From a bacterium (GTDB lineage Bacteria; Desulfobacterota; Deferrisomatia; Deferrisomatales; Deferrisomataceae), in contig JALUTY010000107.1 of NCBI GenBank assembly GCA_027021615.1, forward strand, positions 1-64,000: a stretch of DNA of 64,000 bases, read 5' to 3'. A program made the position numbers and the translations under genes. The notes under the pieces are model-generated. The model was given only the letters and a program-made list of their open reading frames with translations, had not been told where the DNA came from and did no database searches. Of the stretch, positions 45,555-54,301 are shown piece by piece (position 1 is the stretch's first letter; each line of letters opens with the position of its first letter).

Positions 45555-46637
45555 ATGAAGCGGTGGGTGTCCCGGATGGCCGTAGTGGTCGCCTGCCTGG
45601 CCGGGGGGTGGGCCGCGGCCATGGTGGGTGAGGGGCGCTTAGAGCAAAGAATCGGCGAGCCGTTCCCGGACATGGAGTTCCCCGCGCTCCTGGGCTCTGA
45701 CGACTACCGGGCCCTGGGGCTCGGTCGGGTCTCGGGACCGTTCCGCCTCTCCGAGATCCCCGGGGCCCTGCTGATCTTGGAGTTTTTCAACCGATACTGC
45801 ATCACCTGCCAGCGGCAGGCGCCCTACCTGACCGAGGTGTTTCGCAGGGCCCAGGATGGGGATCTGGCGGGTCGGGTTCGGGTGCTGGCCGTGGGGGTGG
45901 GGAACCGCCCCCTCGACTTGCGAAGGTTTCGGCAGGAGACGGGGGCCATGTACCCCATGGCCGCCGATCCGCTGTTCGAGCGGTGGATGGAGCTGGGCGA
46001 TCCCGGCGGCACCCCGTTCACCCTGTTCCTGCTGAAGCGGAAGGAACGATGGGTCCTCGCCGACTTTCACCTGGGTCTCCAGGGCGACACCGAGATCCTG
46101 GCACGTGCCCGGGTGATGCTGGAGGGAGGGGTCGATCTGAGCCGGCGGGTCGTCACCAGCACCCGTTCCGACTTCCATCCTCCCCTCGGGCTGACGCCCG
46201 AGGAGAAGGCGGCCAGGGCCCGATCGTTCCTGAGCCGGGTGGCGGGTCAGTCCGTGGACGTGGAGCGGATCGTGGTGGAAGGGATCGAGGTGTACCGGGC
46301 CCGGGAGCCGGGCGGCCCTGGCCTGGACCTGTACGCCAGGATCTCGAGCCGGGATCCGGTGTGCGACGTGTGTCACGCCGTGCACTTCCTGCTCGCGTTC
46401 GACCGCCGGGGCCGGGTCCGGGGGTTCGAGCCGATTCACGTGACCAAGTTCGGAAACGAGCCCTGGAGCCGGGAGGACGCGGAGCGCATGGACCGCATCC
46501 TGGCGGGCCGGCCCATGGAGGGGCTCCGGTTCGACCCGGACACCGATGCCGTGACCAGCGCCACCATGAGCTCGGCCCTCATCTTTGACGAGGCTCGGCG
46601 CACCGCGGCCCTGCTGGCCAAGCTCCCGGGTTCGTGA
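45555..46637 (+). CDS. Exported redoxin fused to an FMN-binding-like domain
   Basis: The 360-aa protein has a signal segment (SRMAVVVACLAGGWAAAM) and a thioredoxin-fold redoxin domain (about 30-190) with CITC in FFNRYCITCQRQAPYL as the active-site pair. A C-terminal domain (about 225-355) holds VTSATMSSALI, like the FMN-attachment motif of NqrC/RnfG-type FMN-binding domains. Between them CDVCHAVHF looks like a CXXCH haem-binding site. It would join thiol-disulfide chemistry to flavin or haem electron transfer in the periplasm. FMN attachment and haem are inferred from motifs only. Confidence 0.75.
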   Translation: MKRWVSRMAVVVACLAGGWAAAMVGEGRLEQRIGEPFPDMEFPALLGSDDYRALGLGRVSGPFRLSEIPGALLILEFFNRYCITCQRQAPYLTEVFRRAQDGDLAGRVRVLAVGVGNRPLDLRRFRQETGAMYPMAADPLFERWMELGDPGGTPFTLFLLKRKERWVLADFHLGLQGDTEILARARVMLEGGVDLSRRVVTSTRSDFHPPLGLTPEEKAARARSFLSRVAGQSVDVERIVVEGIEVYRAREPGGPGLDLYARISSRDPVCDVCHAVHFLLAFDRRGRVRGFEPIHVTKFGNEPWSREDAERMDRILAGRPMEGLRFDPDTDAVTSATMSSALIFDEARRTAALLAKLPGS

Positions 46638-46657
46638 GAGGGGCACCCGGGTTGAAC

Positions 46658-47800
46658 CTACTCCCCGTGCACGTCCACGTGGATCACGGCGTCGGCCACC
46701 CCGGGGAGGGCCCGCACTGCCTCCTTAATGCGGTGGGCGATGGCGTGGGCCTCGCGCACCGTGAGTTCGGGGTGTACCTCGATGTCCAGGTTCAGCAGGT
46801 ACCCCGACTCCAGGGGCACCACCCGGGTGCCGTGGAGGCCGAGCACCCCGGCCTCGTCCCGGGCCAGGGCCTCGCTCTCGGCCACCACCCGGGACCGGGT
46901 CGCGGGGTGGAACAGCCCGCCCTCCCGGGCCCCTACCGGCTCCACGTGGACCATGGCGTCGCGCACCCCCTTGCCGCCGGCCAGCAGGGCCCGGCGCACC
47001 GCCCGGGCCACCTCGTGGCCTTGGGCCACGTTGAGCTCGGGGTCCACCTCGATCTCCACGTCCACGAGCACGTCCCGTCCCAGGCGGCGGGCCCGTAGGC
47101 CGTGGAGGCCCCGCACTCCCTCCACGGCCAGGGCGGTGCACCGGAGTCGCTCCAAAGTGGAGACCTCCACGCTGGTGTCCACCAGGTCGCGCAGGGCCTG
47201 CCAGGTGAGGTCCCATCCCACCTTGGCCACCAGCAGGCTCACCACCCCGGCCGCGGCCGGGTCGGCCCAGCGCCAGCCCCACCGGGCCCCGGCCACGCCG
47301 GCAACGGCGGCCACGGACGACAGCGCGTCGGAGCGGTGGTGCCAGGCGTTGGCCAGCAGCAGCCGGCTCTCCGTCTCCCGGGCCACCCGGGCGGTCCACC
47401 GGTACAGCCCCTCCTTGACCACGATGGACACCGCCGCGGCCACCAGGGCCAGGAGGCCCGGCGGGCCGTGGGGCGTGGGCTCCCACAGGGAGCGCACGGC
47501 GCTGCCCGCCATGGACAGCCCTGCCGCCACGAGGATCAGCCCCACCGCTCCCGTGGCCAGGGTCTCCACCTTGCCGTGGCCGTAGGGGTGGGAGTCGTCC
47601 TCGGGCAGCCGACCGAACCGATAGCCCACCAGCACCACCAGGTCGCTGGCCAGGTCCGACAGGCTGTGGAGGGCGTCGGCCACCAGGGCGGAGCTGCGGC
47701 CCATAATGCCGGCCGCCATCTTGACCACCACCAGCACCAGGTTCACCAAGCTGCCGCCCAGGGTGACCCCCTCGCCGGTGCGGAGGAGCGAGGGCAGCAA
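46658..47800 (-). CDS. Cation diffusion facilitator transporter with two C-terminal dimerisation domains
   Basis: The protein exports divalent metal ions (zinc, iron, manganese or cadmium). Six membrane helices carry the metal sites: HSLSDLASD in helix 2 and HHRSDALSS in helix 5. The cytoplasmic part has two ZT-dimer-like domains (VDVEIEVDPELNVAQGHEVA and LNLDIEVHPELTVREAHAIA). A TTG at 47800 preceded by GAGG gives 380 aa. The ATG at 47899 would cross the divergent fmdB promoter and start codon, so I prefer the TTG. It is divergent from fmdB. Confidence 0.85.
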   Translation of the reverse strand: MLPSLLRTGEGVTLGGSLVNLVLVVVKMAAGIMGRSSALVADALHSLSDLASDLVVLVGYRFGRLPEDDSHPYGHGKVETLATGAVGLILVAAGLSMAGSAVRSLWEPTPHGPPGLLALVAAAVSIVVKEGLYRWTARVARETESRLLLANAWHHRSDALSSVAAVAGVAGARWGWRWADPAAAGVVSLLVAKVGWDLTWQALRDLVDTSVEVSTLERLRCTALAVEGVRGLHGLRARRLGRDVLVDVEIEVDPELNVAQGHEVARAVRRALLAGGKGVRDAMVHVEPVGAREGGLFHPATRSRVVAESEALARDEAGVLGLHGTRVVPLESGYLLNLDIEVHPELTVREAHAIAHRIKEAVRALPGVADAVIHVDVHGE

Positions 47801-47806
47801 GGCCGG

Positions 47807-47835
47807 TTGCCTCGGGCCAGACCCAGTGTTATAAG
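47807..47835 (+). promoter_or_regulatory. Sigma70-type promoter of fmdB
   Basis: TTGCCT at 47807-47812, a 17-nt spacer and TATAAG at 47830-47835 lie about 57 nt before the fmdB start. The spacing is ideal, and the position supports a short start for the divergent transporter gene. Confidence 0.6.
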
Positions 47836-47891
47836 ATGGCGCCCGTCGGGATCCTGGGGATCCCGTATCTTCGTGTGTCGGAGGTGTCGTC

Positions 47892-48167
47892 ATGCCCATC
47901 TACGAGTACCGCTGCGACCGGTGCAACGACGAGTTCGAGGTGACCCAGAAGATCAGCGACCCGCCCCTGGCCGAGTGCCCCCGCTGCCAGGGGCCGGTGC
48001 ACAAGCTGATCTCGCAGAGTTCGTTCGTGCTCAAGGGCTCGGGCTGGTATCTTACCGACTACGCCCGGAAGAAAGAAAAGTCCGGGCAGAAGAAGTCCGA
48101 GGCTCCGGCGTGCAGCCAGGCCGGGTCCAAGTCCTCCTGTTCGTCCTGCGCCGCCTCGGGCGACTGA
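47892..48167 (+). CDS. FmdB-family zinc-ribbon protein
   Basis: The 91-aa protein begins MPIYEYRCDRCNDEFEVTQK and has CXXC pairs at CDRC and CPRC, the FmdB/CxxC-CxxC regulatory zinc-ribbon family. A Ser/Cys-rich tail (CSSCAAS) follows. FmdB proteins are linked to regulation of amide/formate metabolism in some organisms, but most members are uncharacterised. It has its own promoter (47807-47835) and terminator (48194-48217). Confidence 0.92.
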   Translation: MPIYEYRCDRCNDEFEVTQKISDPPLAECPRCQGPVHKLISQSSFVLKGSGWYLTDYARKKEKSGQKKSEAPACSQAGSKSSCSSCAASGD

Positions 48168-48193
48168 TCGGCGCCTCGAGCCGGAGACGAGAG

Positions 48194-48217
48194 GGAGCCT
48201 GCGGGCTCCTTTTCTTT
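48194..48217 (+). terminator. Rho-independent terminator of fmdB
   Basis: GGAGCC (48194-48199) and GGCTCC (48204-48209) flank a 4-nt loop, followed by TTTTCTTT. Confidence 0.85.
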
Positions 48218-48309
48218 ATGCTCGCGTCCCCGGTTTTTTTGACTTGCCCCAGGCCGGTTGGTAGCATTCGCGGCCATCGTCAGACGCCACGCGATCAGGA
48301 GGTTTTCCC

Positions 48310-49191
48310 ATGTTTCGCGGGACCATTACCGCCCTCGTGACCCCGTTTCGAAACGGCCAGGTCGACGAAGAGGCCTACCGGAGGCTGATCGACTGGCAGA
48401 TCTCCCAGGGGGTGGACGCCATCGTTCCCTGCGGCACCACCGGCGAGTCGGCCACCCTGAGCCACGACGAACACAACCGGGTGATCGACATCGCCGTGGA
48501 CGAGGCCCGGGGCCGGGTGCCGGTGATCGCGGGCACCGGCTCCAACAGCACGGCCGAGGCGGTCCGCCTCACCCGCCACGCCAAGGACGCCGGCGCAGAT
48601 GCGGCGCTCCTGATCACGCCTTACTACAACAAGCCCACCCAGGAGGGCCTGTACGAGCACTACAAAAAGGTGTCCGAGGAGGCCAAGTTCCCGATCATCG
48701 TGTACAACGTGCCGAGCCGCACCGGGGTGAACCTGCTCCCGGACACGGTGGCTCGGCTGGCCGGCCTGCCCGACATCGTGGGCATCAAGGAGGCCACGGG
48801 CGATCTGCGGCAGGTCAGCGAGGTGCTCGAGAAGTGCGGGGACCGGATCACCGTGCTGTCGGGGGACGACTTCACCGTGTTGCCGCTGCTGGCCGTGGGA
48901 GGCCGGGGGGTGATCTCGGTGGTGTCCAACGTGGCTCCGGCGGACATGGCCGAGATGATTCGGGCCTTCGAGGCCGGAGATCTGGTCCGGGCCCGGGAGC
49001 TCCACTTCAAGATGATGCCCTTGGTGCGGGCCCTGTTCCTCGAGACGAACCCGGCCCCGGTCAAGACCGCCCTGGCCTGGATGGGCCGCATCGGTCCCGA
49101 GATCCGGCTTCCGCTGTGCCCCTTGCGTCCCGAGAACCGGGAGAGGCTGGTGGCCGCCCTGCGGGGCTACGGGCTGCGGGAGGGCGCGTGA
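48310..49191 (+). CDS. dapA: 4-hydroxy-tetrahydrodipicolinate synthase
   Basis: DapA condenses pyruvate with aspartate semialdehyde, the first step of lysine and diaminopimelate synthesis. The 293-aa protein has GTTGESATL, YYNKPTQEGL, the tyrosine-containing YNVPSRTGVN and the Schiff-base lysine in GIKEATGDL (about residue 161). AGGAGG lies upstream of the ATG. Its stop overlaps the dapB start (TGATG), so two consecutive pathway enzymes are translationally coupled. Confidence 0.98.
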   Translation: MFRGTITALVTPFRNGQVDEEAYRRLIDWQISQGVDAIVPCGTTGESATLSHDEHNRVIDIAVDEARGRVPVIAGTGSNSTAEAVRLTRHAKDAGADAALLITPYYNKPTQEGLYEHYKKVSEEAKFPIIVYNVPSRTGVNLLPDTVARLAGLPDIVGIKEATGDLRQVSEVLEKCGDRITVLSGDDFTVLPLLAVGGRGVISVVSNVAPADMAEMIRAFEAGDLVRARELHFKMMPLVRALFLETNPAPVKTALAWMGRIGPEIRLPLCPLRPENRERLVAALRGYGLREGA

Positions 49192-49991
49192 TGGTGCGGG
49201 CCCTGGTGACCGGCGCCGCCGGCCGGATGGGGACCACCCTGGTGCGACTGATCGGCGAGACCGAGGGGATCGAGGTGGCCGGCGCGGTGGAACGACCGGG
49301 CCATCCGGCGGTGGGCCGAGACGCCGGAGAGGTCGCCGGGGTAGGAGCCCTGGGCGTGCCCATCGGTGACGACCTGGAGGCCCGGCTCTCCGACACGGAC
49401 GTGGTGGTGGACTTCACCAGTGCCACGGCCTCCATGGGGCACGTGGATGCGGTGTGCCGGGCAGGGAAGGCGATCGTGGTGGGGTCCACCGGGTTCAGCC
49501 CGGAGGACCGGGCCCGCATCGAGGCCCGGGCGGCCGAGGCCCGGATCTTCCTTGCGCCCAACATGAGCATCGGCGTGAACGTGCTCCTGCGGGTGGTGGC
49601 CGACGTGGCCCGGGCCCTGGGGGACGCCTACGACGTGGAGATCGTAGAGACCCACCACCGGTTTAAGAAGGACGCCCCCAGCGGCACGGCCTTGGCCCTG
49701 GCCGAGGCGGTGGCCCAGGCCCTGGGGCGTCGCCTGGAGACCGACGCAGTATACGGCCGCCACGGCCTGGGCGGAGGCCGGCCCCCCTGTCAGATCGGTA
49801 TCCATGCCGTGCGGGCCGGAGACGTGGTGGGGGACCACACCGTGGTCTTCGGCGGCCTGGGAGAGCGGGTGGAGGTCACCCACCGGGCCACCAGCCGCGA
49901 GACCTTTGCCCGCGGTGCGATCCGGGCGGCCCTGTGGGTGGTTGGGCGGCCCAACGGGTTCTACGGCATGGCCGACCTGTTGGGCAGATGA
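49191..49991 (+). CDS. dapB: 4-hydroxy-tetrahydrodipicolinate reductase
   Basis: DapB reduces the DapA product with NAD(P)H. The 266-aa protein has the Rossmann motif VTGAAGRMG, the STGFS and NMSIGVN blocks and the signature EIVETHHRFKKDAPSGTAL with the catalytic HH and K. The length is normal. The start is the ATG overlapping the dapA stop. It ends 3 nt from the convergent DUF2267 gene. Confidence 0.98.
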   Translation: MVRALVTGAAGRMGTTLVRLIGETEGIEVAGAVERPGHPAVGRDAGEVAGVGALGVPIGDDLEARLSDTDVVVDFTSATASMGHVDAVCRAGKAIVVGSTGFSPEDRARIEARAAEARIFLAPNMSIGVNVLLRVVADVARALGDAYDVEIVETHHRFKKDAPSGTALALAEAVAQALGRRLETDAVYGRHGLGGGRPPCQIGIHAVRAGDVVGDHTVVFGGLGERVEVTHRATSRETFARGAIRAALWVVGRPNGFYGMADLLGR

Positions 49992-49994
49992 TCC

Positions 49995-50240
49995 CTAACG
50001 GGTGACCGCGGCCTCGAAGATCATCTCCTCCTTCTCGAGGATGCCGGAGGGATGGCCCATCTCGGAGGCCCAGTCCCCCCGCAGCTCGGCCGGCAGCATC
50101 GACGTGACCTCCCGGACCTCGTCCGGGGTCATGTCGGCCTTGAGCCCGTCCATGACGGTGTGGAGGATCAACTCGGCCCGCTCGACCGAGGCGATCCCGC
50201 CCAGGTGACAGATTCTCTGCAGCAGCTCAGCACGGGTCAT
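49995..50240 (-). CDS. DUF2267-like small protein
   Basis: The 81-aa product is helical, with VERAELILHTVMDGLKADMT, a pattern like the DUF2267 family (tandem helix bundles seen in stress-related proteins). GGAGG lies 7 nt before the ATG. It is convergent with dapB. Function is unknown; assignment rests on overall pattern. Confidence 0.65.
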   Translation of the reverse strand: MTRAELLQRICHLGGIASVERAELILHTVMDGLKADMTPDEVREVTSMLPAELRGDWASEMGHPSGILEKEEMIFEAAVTR

Positions 50241-50727
50241 GGTGCACCTCCTGCCCCCCCGGCTCGGTGGGGTCCTGCCCCTTCAACCTAGCGCGGAAAG
50301 AGGGGGTTCGGAAGGTGGGGGCATGGGTTTTTCCGGCTTCGCACCCGGCGCTCCAGCAGCCCCCCATGCCGCACCGAGCGTTTGGCGGCAGGGCATGGGG
50401 CCTGCTTCCGACCGCGCGCGAAGCCGGACATTGAGATTCGCCGCGCAGGCACGGAGCACCGGCGGTGGTTTCATGACCGGTCGGTGGGGCACGAACGAGC
50501 TCACGGTACGAGCGTGGGAGGCGCTGCGCGGCGAGCCAAGGAGCCGCACGCGGCTCTCCAGCAGACCCCATGCCCCCCGGGGGTTGGCGCGGCTCGAGAG
50601 CCGCCTGGCCGCCCGGCGGGCCGAAGGCCCCCGACCGACGACCGACGACCGACGACCGACGACCGACGACCGACGACCGACGACCGACGACCGACGACCG
50701 ACGACCGAGGTTACCTGGAGACGTTCC
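50241..50727 (+). repeat. Composite intergenic repeat region upstream of folK
   Basis: This 487-bp gap holds no gene. It contains a module at about 50396-50575 (GCGCGAAGCCGGACATTGAG then ATTCGCCGCGCAGGCACGG, later GGCGCTGCGCGGCGAGCCAA) that recurs before pth at 59027-59195. It then has GGCGCGGCTCGAGAGCCGCC (50585-50604), also seen at the right window edge, and the leader cassette with GGGCCGAAGGCCC and CCGACGA repeats up to folK. Confidence 0.75.
50632..50711 (+). repeat. 7-bp tandem repeat (GACCGAC)n in the folK leader
   Basis: About ten and a half uninterrupted copies of a 7-mer (GACCGAC) lie from about 50632 to 50706, ending in GACCGAGGTTACC just before the Shine-Dalgarno GGAG of folK. 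It is an expanded form of the GACCGACGACC block of the leader cassette. Confidence 0.95.
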
Positions 50728-51267
50728 ATGGCTGAAGGCCCGGTGCGGGCGCTGGTGGCGTTCGGGGGCAACCTGGGGCCGGTTGAGGAGAACCTGAGGG
50801 CCGCCCTGGAGGCCCTGGCCCGGCTGCCCGGCACCCAGCTCCTGCGGATCTCCTCCCTGTACCGGACCGCGCCGGTGGGCGTCACGGATCAGCCGGCGTT
50901 CCTGAACGGGGTCGCGCTGGTGGAGACCGGGCTGGACGCCCCGTCCCTGCTGGACGCCCTGCTGGGCATCGAGGCCGACCTGGGCCGGGTGCGGCGCCAG
51001 CGGTGGGGCCCCCGGACCGTGGACCTGGACCTGATCCTGTACGGAACGGGCGTGGTGGCCCGACCGAACCTGCAGGTGCCCCACCCCCGGATGCACGAAA
51101 GGGGGTTCGTGCTCGTGCCGGCAGCCGAGGTGGCCCCAGACATGGTCCATCCGGAGTTGGGCCGCACCGTGGCGGAGCTGTGCGACGCTCTGGGCCCCAC
51201 GCCCGACGTGGCCGACCTGGGCCGGCCCCCGTGGGCCGGGGCCCTGGAGGCCGACCCCCCGGGGTAG
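50728..51267 (+). CDS. folK: 2-amino-4-hydroxy-6-hydroxymethyldihydropteridine pyrophosphokinase
   Basis: FolK transfers pyrophosphate from ATP to the pterin in folate synthesis. The 179-aa protein has FGGNLG near the start, TAPVGVTDQPAFLNGV, the ATP/magnesium segment RTVDLDLILYG and the signature PHPRMHERGFVLVPAAEV. The ATG at 50728 is preceded by GGAG. Upstream in-frame sequence is the tandem repeat and not coding. No other folate gene is beside it. Confidence 0.96.
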   Translation: MAEGPVRALVAFGGNLGPVEENLRAALEALARLPGTQLLRISSLYRTAPVGVTDQPAFLNGVALVETGLDAPSLLDALLGIEADLGRVRRQRWGPRTVDLDLILYGTGVVARPNLQVPHPRMHERGFVLVPAAEVAPDMVHPELGRTVAELCDALGPTPDVADLGRPPWAGALEADPPG

Positions 51268-51653
51268 GCGCGACCTCCCGGCCGCGACCCCGGGCCGAGA
51301 GACCCGGAGGCCGCTCCCAGGGGGAAGCCCCCTTCGGTCCCTGCGGGGCCCTACAACGGGGAAGGTAACGTTCCATGATCCAGGGGCCACGGCTGGCGGC
51401 GGGGCATGGGGTTCAGGAACCAGATTTCAGCGGACAGAAGACAGGAAAAGAGCAAAAACACTGTGGCCAAAGCGACGTCGTGGGACCACGACCCGTCCAC
51501 TGACCTCTGTCCTCTGACCCCTGAAACCCCTGCCCCACCGGGCGTTTGGCGGCGGTTCGGGGAAGCGGCCCGGCCGCCTAGCGGCCTAGCAGCCTAGCGG
51601 GCCGAAGACCCCCGACCGACGACCAACGACCGAAGTTACCGGAGGTTCCTCCG
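51268..51653 (+). repeat. Composite intergenic repeat region upstream of the small membrane gene
   Basis: No gene is seen in this 386-bp gap. It holds the stretch at 51410-51450 shared with 44047-44081, a run of near-repeats (CTGACCTCTGTCCTCTGACC at about 51500-51519, then CCTGAAACCCCTG) and AAGCGGCCCGGCCGCCTAGC. The leader cassette GGGCCGAAGACCC, GACCGACGACC and AACGACCGAAGTTACC follows, up to 51643. Confidence 0.7.
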
Positions 51654-51911
51654 TTGCTCATCCGTCTCCTGTTCTACGGCGTCCTGATCTGGCTGGTGGT
51701 GAGGCTCGTGAAGGGCCTGAAGCCCAAGCCGCGGGTCCGGCCCCGGCCCCGACCCGCTCCGGGCCGGGCGATCCAGGGCGGCGAGCTGGTCCAGGACCCC
51801 CACTGCGGGGTGTACGTGCCCAAGGAGTCGGCGGTCCGGGGGCCCGACGGCACCTACTTCTGCAGCGAGGCCTGCCGGGACGCCCACGCCAAGGGGGGCG
51901 GCCCGGCATGA
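51654..51911 (+). CDS. Small membrane-anchored metal-binding protein
   Basis: The 85-aa product starts with TTG, preceded by GGAGG. It has an N-terminal membrane helix (LIRLLFYGVLIWLVVRLV), a basic Pro/Arg linker, and a C-terminal metal-binding module with DPHCGVYVPKESAV and FCSEACRDAH, resembling the PP0621/YHS-type zinc domain. It overlaps the aldehyde oxidoreductase gene by 4 nt (ATGA), so the two are coupled. Function is unknown. Confidence 0.8.
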   Translation: MLIRLLFYGVLIWLVVRLVKGLKPKPRVRPRPRPAPGRAIQGGELVQDPHCGVYVPKESAVRGPDGTYFCSEACRDAHAKGGGPA

Positions 51912-53698
51912 AGGGGTGGACCGGCCGGCTCCTGCGGGTGGACCTGTCGGCGCGGCGCGCCAGGGCCGAGGAGATTCCGGCCGGGGTGCTCCGGGACTAC
52001 CTGGGCGGCCGGGGCCTGGGCGCCCATCTCCTCTACGCCTCGGGCCGGCACCGGCTCGACCCGCTGGCGGCCGAGGCGGCGTTCGTGGTGGCCACCGGGC
52101 CGCTTACCGGGACCCGGGCGCCCACCGCCTCCCGAACCAGCTGCACCGCGCTCTCGCCCCTGACCGGCACCCTGTTCGACGCCAACTCCGGGGGGCTCTT
52201 CGGCATCCGCCTGAAACGGGCAGGCTACGACGCCCTGTGGGTCGAGGGCGCGGCCGACACTCCGGTGGTCGTGGTGGTGGACCCGGACGGGGTCCGGTTC
52301 GACCCGGCAACGGAGCTCTGGGGCATGGGCAACCGGGCCGTGCGGGCCGCCCTCAGGGGTCGGTACGGGCCGAAGGCCGCCGTGCTCACCGTGGGGCCGG
52401 CGGGCGAGACCGGCTCCCGGCTCGCCAACGTCGCCCACGGCGAGCGGTTCTTCGGCCGGGGGGGGCTGGGAGCGGTGCTCGGGGCCAAGCGGGTGAAGGC
52501 CCTGGTGGTCCGGGGCGACGGCCCGGTGGGGGTGGCCGACCCCCAGGGGTTCGGGTTCGTGGTGGGGGAGTGCCGCAAGTGGCTGGCGGCCCACCCGATC
52601 ACCAGCCGGGGCCTGCCCGGGTTCGGGACCGCGGTGCTGATGAACGTGGTCAACGCCGTCGGTGCCCTGCCGGCCCGCAACTTCCGGCAGAGCCGGTTCG
52701 GCCGGGCCGAGGCGGTGTCCGGCGAGGCGCTGCGGGAGGTGACCACGGGGCGCAAGGCCTGCCCCGGCTGCCCCATCGCCTGCGGCCGGAGGGTGAGCCT
52801 GGACGGCCGGGAGGTGCAGGGGCCGGAGTTCGAGACCCTGTGGTCCTTCGGGGCCGACCTGGGGCTGGCCGACCTCGAGACCGTGATCCGGCTCAACCTG
52901 CTGTGCAACGACCTGGGGCTCGACACGATCTCGGCCGGGGCCACCCTGGCCGCGGCCCGGGAGCTGTGGGAGGAGGGAGCCCTGGACTTCGACCCCCTGG
53001 AGGGCGGGCCCGCGGGCGTGGCCAGGCTCCTCGAGGCGATGGCTCGGGCCGAGGGGCCAGGGGAGCTGCTGCGCCACGGCAGCGACCACCTGGCCCGCAC
53101 CGTGGGCCGGCCCGGGGCGGCCATGACCGTGAAGGGCATGGAGCTGCCGGCCTACGACCCCCGGGGGTGCCAGGGCCAGGGCCTGGCCTACGCCACCTCC
53201 AACCGCGGGGGCTGCCACCTGCGCTCCTACATGGTGGCGCCCGAGATCCTGGCCACCCCCAAGCGGGTGGACCGGTTCGCCTGGTCGGGCAAGGCCGGGC
53301 TGGTGATCGTGCAGCAGAACCTGAACGCGGCGGTGGACAGCCTGGTGCTGTGCCGGTTCACGGGGTTCGCCCTGTCCGAGGGGTACTACGCCCGGCTGGT
53401 GCGGACCGCCACGGGGTGGGACCTGGACGGCCAGGAGCTGCTCACCGTGGGGGAGCGAATCTACACGGTGGAGCGGCTCGCCAACCTGGACCGGGGGCTC
53501 GGCCGGGACCACGACACCCTGCCCCGCCGGCTCCTGGACGAGCCGGTGCCCGACGGGCCCAGCGCCGGCCACACGGTGCGGCTGGATCCGATGCTCGACG
53601 AGTACTACCGGTTCCGGGGTTGGGACGAGGGGGGCCGACCCACGGCCCGGAAGCTGGCCCGGCTGGGCCTGGGCGGGCCGGAGGCGGCCGATGTTTGA
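51908..53698 (+). CDS. aor: Tungsten/molybdenum aldehyde:ferredoxin oxidoreductase
   Basis: AOR oxidises aldehydes to acids with ferredoxin as acceptor, or reduces acids in reverse, using a bis-pterin tungsten cofactor and a 4Fe-4S cluster. The 596-aa protein has the family start (GRLLRVDLSARRARAEEIPA; LGGRGLGAHLL), cofactor segments (GPLTGTRAPTA, NVAHGERFFGRGGLGAVLG) and the cluster motif CPGCPIAC with a distal Cys in SLVLC. Length is typical. It is coupled to the genes before and after by 4- and 8-nt overlaps. Substrate is unknown; the adjacent aldolase may supply an aldehyde. Confidence 0.94.
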   Translation: MKGWTGRLLRVDLSARRARAEEIPAGVLRDYLGGRGLGAHLLYASGRHRLDPLAAEAAFVVATGPLTGTRAPTASRTSCTALSPLTGTLFDANSGGLFGIRLKRAGYDALWVEGAADTPVVVVVDPDGVRFDPATELWGMGNRAVRAALRGRYGPKAAVLTVGPAGETGSRLANVAHGERFFGRGGLGAVLGAKRVKALVVRGDGPVGVADPQGFGFVVGECRKWLAAHPITSRGLPGFGTAVLMNVVNAVGALPARNFRQSRFGRAEAVSGEALREVTTGRKACPGCPIACGRRVSLDGREVQGPEFETLWSFGADLGLADLETVIRLNLLCNDLGLDTISAGATLAAARELWEEGALDFDPLEGGPAGVARLLEAMARAEGPGELLRHGSDHLARTVGRPGAAMTVKGMELPAYDPRGCQGQGLAYATSNRGGCHLRSYMVAPEILATPKRVDRFAWSGKAGLVIVQQNLNAAVDSLVLCRFTGFALSEGYYARLVRTATGWDLDGQELLTVGERIYTVERLANLDRGLGRDHDTLPRRLLDEPVPDGPSAGHTVRLDPMLDEYYRFRGWDEGGRPTARKLARLGLGGPEAADV

Positions 53699-54290
53699 GC
53701 AGTTCCGGGAGATCGGGCGGGACCTGTTCGTGGCGGGGCTCATCACCTCCCACGGCGGCAACATGAGCGTGCGGCTGGGCGACCGGATCGTGATCACCCG
53801 CCGGGGTGCCATGCTGGGGCGCCTGCGGCCCGAGGACCTGGTGGAGACCGGGCTCGAGGCGGACGACGCCATGGTCACCCTGGCCAGCACCGAGCTGGTG
53901 GTCCACCGGGCCATCTACCGGGCCACCAGCGCCCTGGCCATCGTCCACACCCACCCCTTGCACGCCACGGCCCTGTCGCTGGTGGAGGACGCGATCGTGC
54001 CCGTGGACTCGGAGGGGTCGTACCTGCTGCACCGGGTGCCGGTGGTGGCGGCCGCCAAGACCGTGGGCAGCTTGGAGGTGGCCCGGATCCTGCCTCCGGC
54101 CCTGCGCGACCACCCCATCGCCGTGCTCCGGGGCCACGGCGCGTTCGCCGTGGGCGCGCTGCTGGAGGAGGCCTACATGGTCTCCACCACCCTGGAGGCC
54201 TCGGCCCGAATCCTGTGCATCCTGCGTTCGCTGGGAACCGACCGCATCCGCGAGTACCGGGAGGGCGCCGACCGGTATGACCGGTGGTAG
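53691..54290 (+). CDS. Class II aldolase/adducin family protein
   Basis: The 199-aa protein has GLITSHGGNMSVRLGDR, the metal-binding HTHP motif in AIVHTHPLHA and a third zinc ligand in LRGHGAF, as in L-fuculose-phosphate and related aldolases. Zinc-dependent class II aldolases of this type cleave sugar phosphates to aldehydes. It overlaps the AOR gene by 8 nt and may be functionally linked to it. The exact substrate cannot be inferred. Confidence 0.88.
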   Translation: MFEQFREIGRDLFVAGLITSHGGNMSVRLGDRIVITRRGAMLGRLRPEDLVETGLEADDAMVTLASTELVVHRAIYRATSALAIVHTHPLHATALSLVEDAIVPVDSEGSYLLHRVPVVAAAKTVGSLEVARILPPALRDHPIAVLRGHGAFAVGALLEEAYMVSTTLEASARILCILRSLGTDRIREYREGADRYDRW

Positions 54291-54301
54291 GAGGAGATCC
54301 G

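Noticed and set aside
50632-50711. Possible CRISPR array in the folK leader
   Set aside because: The period is 7 bp with no spacers; it is a simple tandem repeat, and no cas gene is near.
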